DNA of 18,185 nucleotides from an uncultured Porphyromonas sp. (GTDB taxonomy: Bacteria > Bacteroidota > Bacteroidia > Bacteroidales > Porphyromonadaceae). This document shows positions 7,508 to 14,016 of the stretch, piece after piece; the stretch's first letter is position 1; every line of letters starts with the position of its first letter. The DNA is taken from positions 1-18,185 of the forward strand of contig CAKMOP010000139.1 in NCBI GenBank assembly GCA_927910985.1, in the 5' to 3' direction. A program made the position numbers and the translations under genes. The notes under the pieces were generated by a model. It was given only the letters and a program-made list of their open reading frames with translations, did no database searches and was not told the DNA's origin.

Positions 7508-8581
7508 CTACAAGCGACCATAGACGGGGTCGCCCGTCACTTCCTTGATGACCTCGATGAAGGGAGGGAACTTCACCTCTTGGTCTGGAGCACACGAAAT
7601 CTCGAGAATCTGATAGTCGCGCTTGGGCTCGATGAAGTCATCGACCTCGAAGTACTGCTTTGCCCAGACGAAGTTGCGGCGGAGCTTGTGCACCAAGACT
7701 TCTTCGGGACAGGCGATGGAGTTGAGGTAAGAGATGTATTCATCGGGGCCAATCTGTCGCTCCGTGATAATCGGCTGCGACTCGACAGGGCTCTTGCGCG
7801 TCACAAAGTAGACGTAGTTGCCACGAAGGCCGCGCTTACGGATGCGCACACTCGAGCCATCTTCCATATCGATGTAGGCTTGGTAGAGGTCGGTCTCCAC
7901 GCCAAAGGGTATTTCTCCCTGTACCTGCACCAGGAAGCGGCGACGTATGTCGGTGAAGGTGGCGGGGTCGTCCCCGAGGGTTTCGTGGATAGCGTGCAGG
8001 ACGTGGCGAATCTTCTCCTGGAAGTCCACGTTGTTCTCTACGATATGCAGCTGAGGGTGCCCCGTCCAAGCCTTGAGGATGCGGGCATCGAGATCGCGGG
8101 CTTGCTCGACGGTCTCGTGGCGCGAAGCATTGTTCTCCAAGGTATAGAATTCCTCTGCCCCTTGAGCCGCGGTGACCATATGGATGACGGCGTCGTAACG
8201 TGCATCACGGAGCTTGATCTCCGACAGCCCTAATTCGTCCAAAAGTGCTTGCCACATAGTGCGCTCGATGTAGTTCGAGATATCCATCGTCCCACGGTCG
8301 GAGATGATTAAGACGGGTTGGGGGGCGGTGTGTGCGAGTTCGAGGAAGGTATCTTCCATCTGCAGCTGGTACTTCATCACGGCCTTCTCGATATTGTAGA
8401 AGTACTGTCGGTCGGGGGTGGCGAAGTTGATGGAAGCGTTGCTGAAGAGCGTAGGCGTCTCGGGGAGTGCGTACACGAGGTATCCGAGGTCGCTGAAGTG
8501 CTCAATAATCTGCGCCAGCGCAGTGGTCTTGCCCGCGCACGGGCCGCCGGTCAAGGCGATACGGGTGATATTCTTGTTCAT
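7508..8581 (-). CDS. AAA-family ATPase fused to a CYTH-like domain
   Basis: 357 residues from ATG 8581. The frame is open further upstream, but a TATCTTTG -7 box at 8620-8613 would lie inside that extension. Residues 8-190 are a P-loop NTPase (AAA_28 type): Walker A GGPCAGKTT with Lys18, and a Walker B-like LIISDRGTMD. Residues about 215-350 look like a CYTH/triphosphatase-type tunnel fold: RRRFLVQV, SVRIRKRG, YVYFVTRK, ITERQI, LVHKLRRNFVW, EVDDFIEP, LEIS. The classic N-terminal ExExK signature is not there (the aligned strand reads FLVQV), so the catalytic metal site may be changed or lost. Substrate unknown; role in nucleotide or polyphosphate metabolism is an inference from the folds and from neighbours mazG-like and deoC. 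Confidence 0.8.
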   Translation of the reverse strand: MNKNITRIALTGGPCAGKTTALAQIIEHFSDLGYLVYALPETPTLFSNASINFATPDRQYFYNIEKAVMKYQLQMEDTFLELAHTAPQPVLIISDRGTMDISNYIERTMWQALLDELGLSEIKLRDARYDAVIHMVTAAQGAEEFYTLENNASRHETVEQARDLDARILKAWTGHPQLHIVENNVDFQEKIRHVLHAIHETLGDDPATFTDIRRRFLVQVQGEIPFGVETDLYQAYIDMEDGSSVRIRKRGLRGNYVYFVTRKSPVESQPIITERQIGPDEYISYLNSIACPEEVLVHKLRRNFVWAKQYFEVDDFIEPKRDYQILEISCAPDQEVKFPPFIEVIKEVTGDPVYGRL

Positions 8582-8612
8582 CGGAGCTAAATGATAGGCA
8601 TAGAAGCCCGTA

Positions 8613-8620
8613 CAAAGATA
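8613..8620 (-). promoter_or_regulatory. -7 box for the AAA/CYTH-mazG-deoC operon
   Basis: TATCTTTG on the minus strand matches TAnnTTTG exactly, 31 bases upstream of ATG 8581. No obvious -33 TTG. The spacing to the start codon equals that seen at the EptA-like gene. Confidence 0.5.
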
Positions 8621-8780
8621 AGGCTCTTCGGGGTAATCCGCAGAGAGGCGCTCAAGGGCACTCCGGCCAGGACACGACAGCGTCACGACAGTGATAAGCT
8701 ACCCGGCTCTTCCCTCCTCCGCCTCCTGCAGGCAGTGGCTTCTCCCGAAGTCGACGGGCGCATCACGCCCAATACGCCAC

Positions 8781-8821
8781 AAAAAAGAATCGCTGCAGGA
8801 CTATGTCCCACAGCGATTCTT
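8781..8821 (-). terminator. Intrinsic terminator of the tRNA-Ser transcript
   Basis: On the minus strand AAGAATCGCTG (8821-8811 side) pairs with CAGCGATTCTT (8795-8785) over 11 bases, with further GGAC/GTCC pairing inside the loop, followed by a run of six T. It lies 47 bases past the tRNA 3' end. Confidence 0.85.
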
Positions 8822-8867
8822 ATTCATTGTGAAGCCTCTGAGCGACGATGTCGCGAGGTCTTCTGCG

Positions 8868-8953
8868 CGGAGAGAGAGGGGATTCGAACCCCCGGTACCT
8901 TGCGGTACAACGGATTTCGAGACCGCCACATTCGACCACTCTGCCATCTCTCC
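8868..8953 (-). tRNA. tRNA-Ser (anticodon CGA)
   Basis: Minus strand. Acceptor GGAGAGA pairs with TCTCTCC next to a G discriminator. The D-arm is GCAGAGTGGTCGAATGTGGC, the anticodon loop CTCGAAA gives CGA, the long class II variable arm TACCGCAAGGTA follows, and the T-loop is TTCGAAT. CCA is not encoded. Two oddities: the 3' half of the T-arm has one base too many (a GGGG run on the plus strand at 8878-8881 where three G would fit), and positions 31/39 form a T-T mismatch closing the anticodon loop. The surplus base may be a sequencing error. Confidence 0.9.
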
Positions 8954-9002
8954 TAAGTACATCGTTGGGCGAAAGCCTATGGCTCACCTAACCAATGCAC
9001 GG

Positions 9003-9010
9003 CAAAGATA
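9003..9010 (-). promoter_or_regulatory. -7 box of the tRNA-Ser gene
   Basis: TATCTTTG on the minus strand, an exact TAnnTTTG match, 50 bases upstream of the tRNA 5' end. No clear -33 element. Confidence 0.45.
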
Positions 9011-9180
9011 CACATTCTCCTTGAGTCAGCGAAATACCCGTCAAGGGGAGTCTGTCATAAATACCAAATACCCTTGGCTCTATCAAGTGGCGACCGAGCC
9101 TTCCCTAAACAACTCCCTTCGCCCCTGATACCCACGATACTGCACAAGCAACTGACGGCAGAGCCTTCGACCAGCCGTAT

Positions 9181-9268
9181 ACCGATTCTTTTCCTGAGGA
9201 GGAACGTTAACTTTCCATCTGATGGAAAGAGAACTCTCCACGGGGGGAACATTTGCCCTCCAGACGCC
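9181..9268. repeat. Degenerate 22-23 bp tandem repeats with internal palindrome
   Basis: Units GGAACGTTAACTTTCC (9201-9216), GGAAAGAGAACTCTCC (9224-9239) and GGAACATTTGCCCTCC (9246-9261) recur every 22-23 bases, and an earlier weaker unit ends TTCC at 9191-9194. Across the first two units lies a near-perfect palindrome, CTTTCCATC-T-GATGGAAAG (9211-9229). No spacers, no coding potential. Confidence 0.5.
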
Positions 9269-9457
9269 AAACACCCCTGCAACACGCAGCACAACACCAT
9301 TAAGTAAAGACTACATTTAAACAAATGCAACCAACAGCCCCTCTCCTCTCCAGACACATAGGGCATCCTACCAAGCCCCATCCCACAACAACATTCAAAG
9401 AGCACCCCTCCTTCCTAAAGAGTCCAACCCCATATTCGAACAAAGGGTAAATATCAC
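9269..9457. other. Non-coding AT-rich stretch, nothing recognised
   Basis: Between the repeat array and the phosphatase promoter I see no gene, RNA or clear hairpin. Frames that cross it lack start context and protein-like composition. A weak TACATTTA (9312-9319) resembles a -7 box but lacks the final G. Confidence 0.5.
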
Positions 9458-9465
9458 TACATTTG
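9458..9465 (+). promoter_or_regulatory. -7 box and structured leader of the phosphatase-porin operon
   Basis: TACATTTG is an exact TAnnTTTG match, giving a leader of about 107 bases. Within the leader TCAGG-CGAA-CCTGA (9496-9509) forms a hairpin enclosed by an outer stem AGGTCT (9484-9489) with AGACTT (9515-9520). No known riboswitch class is recognised. Confidence 0.45.
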
Positions 9466-9578
9466 TTTCATCTAAAAAAAGAAAGGTCTACCTATTCAGG
9501 CGAACCTGAGGGAAAGACTTACTGACATACGTTTAACTACATTATCCTCAGAAGAGGACTTATCTAATAACAAGCTAT

Positions 9579-10874
9579 ATGAGACAGTTTAAGCTCTCGG
9601 TGGCGCTTCTTTTGCTCCTCGCGGTTGCGCCATCCCTCTTTGCTCAGAAGCAAAGAACACAGGAATTTAAGGACAAGTACACGCTGACAGAAGCCGTTGT
9701 CCTCAGCCGTCACAACATCCGTGCCCCACTCTCCACCAAGGGTAGCCTCTTGGAGAAGGTCACTACACACCCCTGGTTCGCCTGGACTTCAGGAGCCAGC
9801 GAACTCACCTCACGCGGTGGCGCACTGGAAAACCAGTTCGGGCTCTACTTCCGTAAGTGGGCGGTCGATGCTGGCCTCTTCAAGGAAAACGCTAACCCCA
9901 CACGCGACGAAGTGAACATCTACGCCAACAGCATGCAGCGCTGCATCGCCACGGCTCGCTACTTCACTACCGCCTTCCTCCCTGTTGCTGACATCCAGGT
10001 CAACCACCGCTATGTCCCCAGCAAGATGGATCCCATCTTCTTCCCTCGCTTGACGAAGATTAGCGAATCCTTCAAGCAAGAAGCCCTCAAGCAAATTGCT
10101 GCTATGGGTGGTAAGCGTGGTATCCGCGGTATCAATGAAGGACTTAAGAAAGCCTACGAAATCACCGCATCCACGCTCGACCTCAAGGATTCTCCTGCCT
10201 GCAAGGAAGGAAAGATCTGCGCCTTCGACAACTACGACACCCAGATTCTCCTCGAGCGTGGTGAAGAACCTCGCATGAAGGGCTCCCTCAAGGATGCTAA
10301 TACCTGCTCCGATGCCTTCATCCTCCAGTACTACGAAGAACCCGATGCCAAGAAGGCTGCCTTCGGCCACAACCTCACCACCGAAGACTGGACACAGATC
10401 GCACGTATCAAGGATGTCTATGGGGATGTTCTCTTCGCTGCTCCTATTGTCGCAGTCAATGTAGCACACCCTCTCCTGACCTATATGTACGATGAGCTGA
10501 ACTCTAAGGGGCGTAAGTTCGCCTTCCTCTGCGGTCACGACTCCAACATTGCCTCCGTCACGGCAGCCCTCGACGTAGAGCCCTACGAACTCCCCAATTC
10601 CATCGAGAAGAAGACCCCGATTGGTAGTAAGGTCGTCTTCGAGAAGTACGAAGGTAAGGACGGCAAGCTCTACTGCGATGTCAACATCGTCTACCAGACC
10701 ACCCAGCAGCTCCGCGCCATCGAGCAGCTCAACCTGCAGAATCCCCCTATGATCTTCCCCCTCAGTCTCAAGGGACTCAAGCGCAATGCGGATGGGCTCT
10801 ACCTGCTAAGCGATGTCAATGCTCGCTTCCTCCAGGCTATCCGTGCCTATGACAAAATCGAGGATACCCTCTAA
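9579..10874 (+). CDS. Secreted histidine acid phosphatase (His_Phos_2, phytase/MINPP-like)
   Basis: 431 residues, signal peptide 1-22 (ending LFAQ). It carries the branch-2 histidine phosphatase signature RHNIRAP (Arg44, His45, Arg48) and the distal proton-donor motif CGHDSN (His320, Asp321). The Arg in NSMQRCIATAR is the usual third phosphate ligand region. These enzymes take phosphate from sugar phosphates or inositol polyphosphates outside the inner membrane; a Bacteroides homologue class acts on inositol hexakisphosphate, but which substrate is used here is not shown. The porin gene starts 39 bases downstream in the same direction and there is no terminator between them, so the pair probably releases a phosphate ester product and moves it across the outer membrane. 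Confidence 0.9.
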   Translation: MRQFKLSVALLLLLAVAPSLFAQKQRTQEFKDKYTLTEAVVLSRHNIRAPLSTKGSLLEKVTTHPWFAWTSGASELTSRGGALENQFGLYFRKWAVDAGLFKENANPTRDEVNIYANSMQRCIATARYFTTAFLPVADIQVNHRYVPSKMDPIFFPRLTKISESFKQEALKQIAAMGGKRGIRGINEGLKKAYEITASTLDLKDSPACKEGKICAFDNYDTQILLERGEEPRMKGSLKDANTCSDAFILQYYEEPDAKKAAFGHNLTTEDWTQIARIKDVYGDVLFAAPIVAVNVAHPLLTYMYDELNSKGRKFAFLCGHDSNIASVTAALDVEPYELPNSIEKKTPIGSKVVFEKYEGKDGKLYCDVNIVYQTTQQLRAIEQLNLQNPPMIFPLSLKGLKRNADGLYLLSDVNARFLQAIRAYDKIEDTL

Positions 10875-10913
10875 TCCATGCTTACTATTCACTAAGAAAG
10901 AACTATCTATCCT

Positions 10914-12087
10914 ATGAATATCAAGCATAGCCTGCTCTTGGCAGTCACCTCACTCAGCACGATGACGGCCCTCTCGGCACAGGATAAGCTCGAGGTCAAG
11001 GTCACGGGGCGCGCCCTCTTTGACGCTGCTACCTATTCGCAGAACGATGCGGCAAAGAAGCTCGATGGTACGATGAACGATGGTATCGGCTTCCGTGATA
11101 TGCGCATTGGCTTCAAGGCATACTACGGTCAGAACTGGTACTTCCGTGGGGATGCTTCCTTCACGGCCAACAAGGTCTCCCTCAAGGATGTCTACCTCCA
11201 GTACAGCTTCAGCAAGAATAACTTCCTCCGTGCTGGACACTACACCGTTCCCTTCGGTCTCTCCTCGGCCTACAGCTCTGCCAGCAAAGAGTACCTCGAT
11301 GAGCCCGAAGCAAACATCTACCAGCCCGGCCGTCGTATCGGCGTGATGCACACCATCTCCAACAAAAACATCTGGTGGCAGTATGGTGCCTTCGCTGACA
11401 ACTCGGCCCTCACTACCAGCACCGACAAAGCCCCACAAGGCTACACCGTAGCTGGACGTCTCGTCTGGCGTCCCATCTTAGAGAACGGGGTGGGCTTCCA
11501 CGTAGGCTTCAGTGGTCTGCACCGCAAGGCTGAGTCCGACCTCAAGGGGGGGCTATACCATCGGCTACGCTAAGAAGTACCTGACGATCGTCGACAAGCG
11601 CAATGCTATGAGCATACAGCTGAACGATGCTCGCTGGGAGAATAAGTTCACGGCGGAGTTCCAAGGTATCTTCCACAACGTGCAGGTCAGCAGCCAGTAC
11701 TATTGGTCACACGTCAACCGCACTGGAGACAAGGCCTACGACACCAAGGGCTTCTACATCTCCGCTCGTGGGATGATCGTCAACCCCGTAGACTACAAGT
11801 ACAACTACACGACCTCTGGGGTCGATACGCCTAACTCCAAGAACCTTGAGCTGATGCTCGGCTACGGCTTCCTTGACCTGACGGATGCTGGTGCTCTGTC
11901 CGGAGGAGTCATCCCTGGACTGGCTGGTGCAGGGAAGATGACCGACTACAGTGCTGGGCTCTCCTATTACTGGAATAAGTATGTAGCTCTTCGCCTGAAC
12001 TACCACCACATGCAGGTCAAGCAGTGGGGGCAGGCTGACACGAAGCTGGTCAATGCTCTGCAGTTCCGTGTCCAGTACATGTTCTAA
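10914..12087 (+). CDS. Phosphate-selective type porin (OprO/OprP-like), frameshifted
   Basis: About 390 residues once repaired. Signal peptide ends ALSAQ near residue 22. The rest is a 16-strand-like porin pattern: FRDMRIGFKAYYGQNWYF, VSLKDVYLQYSF, LRAGHYTVPFGLSS, YQPGRRIGVM, and a C-terminal strand ending in Phe (QFRVQYMF). The LKDVYLQY and VPFGLS blocks are characteristic of the Porin_O_P family. The reading frame breaks at a run of seven G (11546-11552). With six G the protein reads DLKGGYTIGYAKKYL without interruption to TAA 12085-12087. It is probably one transcript with the acid phosphatase and ends at the terminator at 12117-12162. Ion or phosphate-ester uptake is inferred from family and context. 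Confidence 0.87.
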
Positions 12088-12116
12088 GTGATAGAGACAC
12101 TCCTCTACAAGATAAG

Positions 12117-12162
12117 GCCGAGGGCGGTGCAACCAATGCGTTGCACCGCCCCTCGGCATTTT
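12117..12162 (+). terminator. Intrinsic terminator of the phosphatase-porin operon
   Basis: The left arm 12117-12133 pairs with 12140-12157 with one bulged G around a 6-base loop, then ATTTTC. It lies 29 bases after the porin stop. Confidence 0.88.
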
Positions 12163-12326
12163 CTCCGTCCCCTATCCTCGCCATTTCGTGCTGAGTGGGG
12201 AGGCAGTTAGTCCTCTGGAACGAGGGACAATAGTAAAGGAGTACAGAAATACTAATCCCCACAAACTTAGGAGCTCGCGGGGATTATAGCAAGAGAAGAT
12301 AGGAAAGATATCGGGGGAATATGCGC

Positions 12327-12497
12327 CTACTCATCTCCTATAATGGAGGCAAGCATTGCCTCTGTGCTACTCGTATCCACAACCCCTGCCATTTCTCCTC
12401 TAAGAGACTCTCTATAGGCCTCAAGGGTATCTGCCTTGAGCTGAGCCATCATACTGGCATCTATTCTAATAGATGCTACAGACTTACCGTCATTCAT
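12327..12497 (-). CDS. Small 56-residue ORF of unknown function
   Basis: Runs from ATG 12497 to TAG 12327-12329. The protein starts MNDGKSVASIRIDASMMAQ and continues through LKADTLEAYRESLRGEM to an acidic end (IIGDE). It looks like a small soluble helical protein with a basic-to-acidic gradient; it has no signal peptide, membrane segment or recognised domain. Support: codon-like composition throughout, an exact TACTTTTG -7 box on the same strand (12536-12529) at 31 bases from the ATG, the same distance seen at other genes here, and no overlapping gene on the other strand. Codon choice is unlike its neighbours (AGA, ATA, ATT frequent). It lies wholly inside the direct-repeat-bounded segment. 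It could be an antitoxin-size or regulatory protein, but I see no motif that shows this. Confidence 0.5.
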   Translation of the reverse strand: MNDGKSVASIRIDASMMAQLKADTLEAYRESLRGEMAGVVDTSSTEAMLASIIGDE

Positions 12498-12528
12498 AGC
12501 CGAAAAATATGAGTTATTCTCTATGATG

Positions 12529-12536
12529 CAAAAGTA
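12529..12536 (-). promoter_or_regulatory. -7 box in front of the small ORF
   Basis: TACTTTTG on the minus strand, an exact TAnnTTTG match 31 bases before ATG 12497. No clear -33 TTG. Confidence 0.4.
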
Positions 12537-12614
12537 ATCGTTTTGAGGATATTAAGGAGAACAGACGCCCTGCTTGCATACCGAGGTATAGGCAGTTAGT
12601 CCTTGTGAATGAAC

Positions 12615-12622
12615 TATCTTTG
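12615..12622 (+). promoter_or_regulatory. -7 box of the Cys-motif protein / permease / porW operon
   Basis: TATCTTTG, an exact TAnnTTTG match 58 bases before ATG 12681. A TTAG lies 17 bases upstream, inside the second copy of the 14-bp direct repeat, but the spacing is shorter than usual. Confidence 0.45.
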
Positions 12623-12680
12623 TATGGATATGCTTATGGATAAGCATTGTCTCCAACGAATATATTCTGAATAGCTCCGC

Positions 12681-13154
12681 ATGGGAAGTATCCTCGTCAT
12701 AGTCATCGCCCTCGCCACACTGGGGGCTGTAGCCGCCTTGGTCGGCACCATACAGTCGTACCTCAAGGCCCGCCGCATCGCACGCGGTGAGGTCATCATC
12801 GAGCCCGACCCCCAAGAGCTCCCCCACGGCGAAGGGTGCTGCGGCAATCACTTGACCTGTGAGACCGACAGCCTGCTGGCCGCCGTCAGCGAGCGCATCG
12901 AATACTTTGATGACGAAGAGCTGGACCGCTACAAGGGGCGTGCCGCTGGAGCCTACAAGGAGGGCGAGGTGGAGGAATTCCGTGAAATCCTCCTCTCGCT
13001 GGATGCGGACGAAGTCCCTGCCTGGGTGCGTAGCCTCCAGCTACGTGGGATTGAGTTCCCCGAGACCCTGCGCCCCGAGCTCTACCTCATCGTCGGAGAG
13101 AATAGAGACTACCACGCCATCGTCGGCCGGCACGAGCCCAGCCCCGTAGCCTAA
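12681..13154 (+). CDS. Conserved membrane-anchored protein with CCGNH-C motif
   Basis: 157 residues. Residues 2-25 form one membrane segment (SILVIVIALATLGAVAALVG), followed by a basic stretch, then GEGCCGNHLTCE with Cys53, Cys54 and Cys60 plus a His, a possible metal site. The rest is acidic and soluble, with ERIEYFDDEELDRYKGR and RSLQLRGIEFPETLRPELYLIVGE blocks. I recall this as a conserved Bacteroidales family often labelled phospholipase without support; I see no lipase motif. It begins an apparent operon: the metal ABC permease follows after 31 bases. A role linked to metal handling is only a guess from the Cys/His cluster and the neighbour. Confidence 0.75.
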   Translation: MGSILVIVIALATLGAVAALVGTIQSYLKARRIARGEVIIEPDPQELPHGEGCCGNHLTCETDSLLAAVSERIEYFDDEELDRYKGRAAGAYKEGEVEEFREILLSLDADEVPAWVRSLQLRGIEFPETLRPELYLIVGENRDYHAIVGRHEPSPVA

Positions 13155-13185
13155 GCATTCGCCTTCGCATAGTCCCTACGCACCG

Positions 13186-14016
13186 ATGCCCAGTATCTTC
13201 ACCTATCAGTTCTTCCAAAACGCCCTCACAGCCTCCCTGCTCACCGCCATCGTCTGCGGGATTGTAGGGGCGTACATCGTGGTGCGGCGCATCGTCTTCG
13301 TCAGTGGAGGCATCACGCACGCTTCCTTCGGAGGGATAGGGCTCGGCATCTATCTCGGCATCAATCCCATACTCTCGGCAGCTGGTGCAGCCATCCTCGC
13401 CGCCTTCTCCATCGGCAAACTCAGCCGTACCGAAGGCATCCGTGAGGACTCTGCCATCGCCAGCATCTGGGCCTTAGGGATGGCCCTTGGGGTACTCTTT
13501 ATGACCCTCACTCCAGGCTATGCAACCAGCCTACCAGCGTACCTCTTCGGCAACATCCTCTTGGTGACGACAGGCGACCTCATCGCCCTCGGCGTGCTGT
13601 CGCTCCTGCTCGTCGGGCTCTTCGTCCTACGCTATCGGGAAATTCTCTACACGGCCTTTGACCGTGACTTCGCTCGTGTGCGAGGTATCAGCGTCGGACT
13701 CTGGGAGCGTGGCCTGCTGCTTTTAGTAGCCGTGAGCCTCGTGCTGACCATCCGCTCGGTGGGCATTATGCTGCTACTGTCACTCCTGACCTTACCTCAG
13801 ACCACGATAGGACTCTTCACCGCTGACTTCCGCAAGATCATCGGAGGCTCTATCGCCCTCTGCCTCATCGCCAACGTCGGTGGTCTGCTCCTCAGCTACT
13901 ACCTCATCAGCGTTCCCTCGGGCGTGCTGATTATCCTTCTGCTCTTCCTCTTCCTGGCGCTTGGCAAATGTCTCAGCACCCTACTACGACGCAGGGCCAA
14001 GGACGCACGTGGCTAA
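13186..14016 (+). CDS. Metal ABC transporter permease (ZnuB/TroC family)
   Basis: 276 residues, the typical length for the ABC-3 permease family, which forms the inner-membrane channel for zinc, manganese or iron uptake. Eight or so hydrophobic segments cover the chain. Family blocks visible: GIVGAYIVVRRIVFVSGGITHASFGGIG near the N-terminus, LLVTTGDLIALG, and RSVGIMLLLSLLTLPQTTIGLFT in the second half. No ATPase or binding-protein gene is next to it, so those partners must be elsewhere or shared. Its last 49 bases overlap the start of the PorW-like gene in another frame, which suggests translational coupling. Which metal it carries cannot be told from the sequence. Confidence 0.92.
   Translation: MPSIFTYQFFQNALTASLLTAIVCGIVGAYIVVRRIVFVSGGITHASFGGIGLGIYLGINPILSAAGAAILAAFSIGKLSRTEGIREDSAIASIWALGMALGVLFMTLTPGYATSLPAYLFGNILLVTTGDLIALGVLSLLLVGLFVLRYREILYTAFDRDFARVRGISVGLWERGLLLLVAVSLVLTIRSVGIMLLLSLLTLPQTTIGLFTADFRKIIGGSIALCLIANVGGLLLSYYLISVPSGVLIILLLFLFLALGKCLSTLLRRRAKDARG

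Larger units (their letters stand above)
12201..12603. repeat. 14-bp perfect direct repeats bracketing an AT-rich segment
   Basis: AGGCAGTTAGTCCT occurs at 12201-12214 and 12590-12603 and nowhere else that I saw. The 375 bases between are visibly more AT-rich than the flanking genes and hold the minus-strand small ORF with its own -7 box, plus a stem TAATCCCC/GGGGATTA (12253-12286). This could be the footprint of a small inserted cassette, or two copies of a binding site; the second copy sits just upstream of the -7 box at 12615. Confidence 0.6.

Noticed and set aside
7580..8233. 217-codon plus-strand frame
   Set aside because: Antisense shadow of the AAA/CYTH-like gene; no domain and no upstream signals.
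8691..9128. 145-codon plus-strand frame
   Set aside because: It reads through the tRNA-Ser gene and its terminator, so it cannot be a real coding region.
9484..9520. TPP or other known riboswitch in the phosphatase leader
   Set aside because: The CTGAGGGAAAG stretch vaguely recalls a TPP element, but the conserved core segments and their order are missing.
9810..10538. 242-codon minus-strand frame
   Set aside because: Shadow of the acid phosphatase gene, which has clear catalytic motifs on the plus strand.
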